A DNA stretch of 15,744 bases, taken from NCBI GenBank assembly GCA_028821635.1, contig JAPPDO010000091.1, positions 1-15,744 on the forward strand. The letters are read 5' to 3'. A program made the position numbers and the translations under genes. Below the pieces are notes generated by a model that saw only the letters and a list, made by a program, of their open reading frames with translations, made no database searches and was not told where the DNA came from. Below, in pieces: positions 14,819 to 15,744 of the stretch (position 1 is the first letter of the stretch; each line of letters starts with the position of its first letter). The DNA comes from Ekhidna sp. (GTDB lineage Bacteria; Bacteroidota; Bacteroidia; Cytophagales; Cyclobacteriaceae).

Positions 14819-15744
14819 TTAGTCGAAAAAATCGGTTTCGTCCTTTTGCTGTGCGCTTAAAAACCGGCTGAGCTCCTCTCCAATCGAGTGCAGGTCATTT
14901 TGAGCAATGGATTTACCCGTAGCATCATATCCTATCTTCTCTGCAATGGCCATGAAGAGAGGGTGGTCCTCCAATGCTTTTTGCTTTTCTTCCAAATAAA
15001 GGTCAGCTAGCTGCTTTTTCAGGTCATTGATCTTTTGGTTGTGTTCCGCATTGATTTCGGCTTTCCAATCTTTGAACTCTCGGGAGGCTTCTATGTCTTT
15101 CTTTTCCGTTTTGCCTGTGGTATTGACTACGCCGTCCGCATCAAAGCCTGTATGGTTTTTCAGGATTTGCTTCTTTTCCTTTTCCCAATCGGCTATTTTT
15201 TGTTCAAACTTTTGGTTTTTAAGCAGTTGGTTTTGAAGGGCTGTTTTTTGGGCTTGTAGGGCATCACTGCGTTGGGTCGTAAGTTTCCGCAGAAACATGA
15301 CCGAGCTCTTCACCCCTGCCCCCGTGTGTGCAAACGCATCCTGCGGCATGGAGATCACAGCCACGATCCTGAACCAATCTTCTATTTGATCCCGCACATA
15401 TTGGAGGCTGCTGTTGGTGAGTATGCCGTCGGGGATGACGATGGCTAAGTAGCCGCCGGGCTTGAGGAGCTTGTAGCACTGCTCTATGAACATGACCTCC
15501 GTACTTTGGCTGGCTCTGCTTTTTTCGCCCTGCCTTTTCACATCCAGCCAGTCTTCCTTTTTCACCGCCATTCGGTATTGCTGCATGTAAGCCCTTTCGG
15601 TTTGCTTTACGGAGGATCCGAAGGGCGGATTGGTAATGATAAAATCGAATGAATCATCCTTAAACGCTGCATTGCCGCTCTTCTTTATCATTTCTTCACT
15701 TGGCAGCAAGCCATCAGCAGCGATGACATTGGTATGTCCGTCGG
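14819..15744 (-). CDS. hsdM: Type I N6-adenine DNA methyltransferase subunit (HsdM), C-terminal part
   Basis: This gene runs off the right edge. The frame stays open to base 15744, and residues before the apparent TTG at 15709 read DGHTNVIAADGL, a segment typical of HsdM, so about 307 C-terminal residues are seen. The catalytic motif NPPF (codons near 15631-15620) binds the flipped adenine. The following LKPGGYLAIVIPDGILTN and AFAHTGAGVKSSVMFLRK segments are standard for the family. SAM-binding motif I must lie beyond the edge. A long, lysine/glutamine-rich coiled-coil segment (about 15270-14960) precedes the C-terminal helices and probably contacts HsdS. In the type I complex HsdM transfers methyl groups from SAM to adenine and is also needed for restriction. 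GC content is high (38 of 60 at 15301-15360). hsdS follows 23 nt downstream. Confidence 0.93.
   Translation of the reverse strand, partial: DGHTNVIAADGLLPSEEMIKKSGNAAFKDDSFDFIITNPPFGSSVKQTERAYMQQYRMAVKKEDWLDVKRQGEKSRASQSTEVMFIEQCYKLLKPGGYLAIVIPDGILTNSSLQYVRDQIEDWFRIVAVISMPQDAFAHTGAGVKSSVMFLRKLTTQRSDALQAQKTALQNQLLKNQKFEQKIADWEKEKKQILKNHTGFDADGVVNTTGKTEKKDIEASREFKDWKAEINAEHNQKINDLKKQLADLYLEEKQKALEDHPLFMAIAEKIGYDATGKSIAQNDLHSIGEELSRFLSAQQKDETDFFD

Overview
The window looks like chromosomal DNA of a Bacteroidota bacterium, probably a marine or Cytophagales-type lineage. The best direct evidence is three promoters of the Bacteroidota primary-sigma type (TTG, a 19-20 nt spacer, then a TAnnTTTG-like box) in front of gap, the M16 lipoprotein gene and tRNA-Glu. 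Weak or absent Shine-Dalgarno sequences fit the same group. Species cannot be named from the sequence alone.

Layout. (1) Bases 1-6283, plus strand: five overlapping genes that read as one operon. They are the C-terminal part of a large ATPase (open to the left window edge), a DndC/SspD-type PP-loop ATPase of the PAPS-reductase family, a protein with two winged-helix-like segments, a PIN-type nuclease, and an ORC/Cdc6-like AAA ATPase. The ATPase plus PP-loop pair is arranged as in the sspBCD genes of DNA phosphorothioate systems. The next three genes occupy the place where restriction effectors such as sspFGH sit. (2) Bases 6284-8737, minus strand: a large GHKL-ATPase protein whose stop codon directly abuts that of the AAA gene, probably a further defence component. 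(3) Bases 8872-13074: housekeeping DNA with gap, a long zinc-protease (M16) lipoprotein gene, a strong terminator and tRNA-Glu(UUC). (4) Bases 13160-13432: a 21-bp tandem repeat array. (5) Bases 13464-15744, minus strand: hsdS and the 3' part of hsdM of a type I restriction-modification system, continuing off the right edge.

Functional reading. A short block of core genes is flanked on both sides by DNA-modification or defence modules, so this is a defence-island setting. In the left module the PP-loop enzyme and the large ATPase would insert sulfur into the DNA backbone. SspB/DndE-like and cysteine desulfurase partners are expected upstream or elsewhere. The winged-helix, PIN and AAA proteins would form a sensing and cleavage machine that spares modified host DNA. 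Chemistry and specificity are inferred from gene families and order, not shown by the sequence. The right module would methylate adenines through HsdM, with specificity set by the two target recognition domains of HsdS. These are strikingly AT-rich compared with the rest of the locus.
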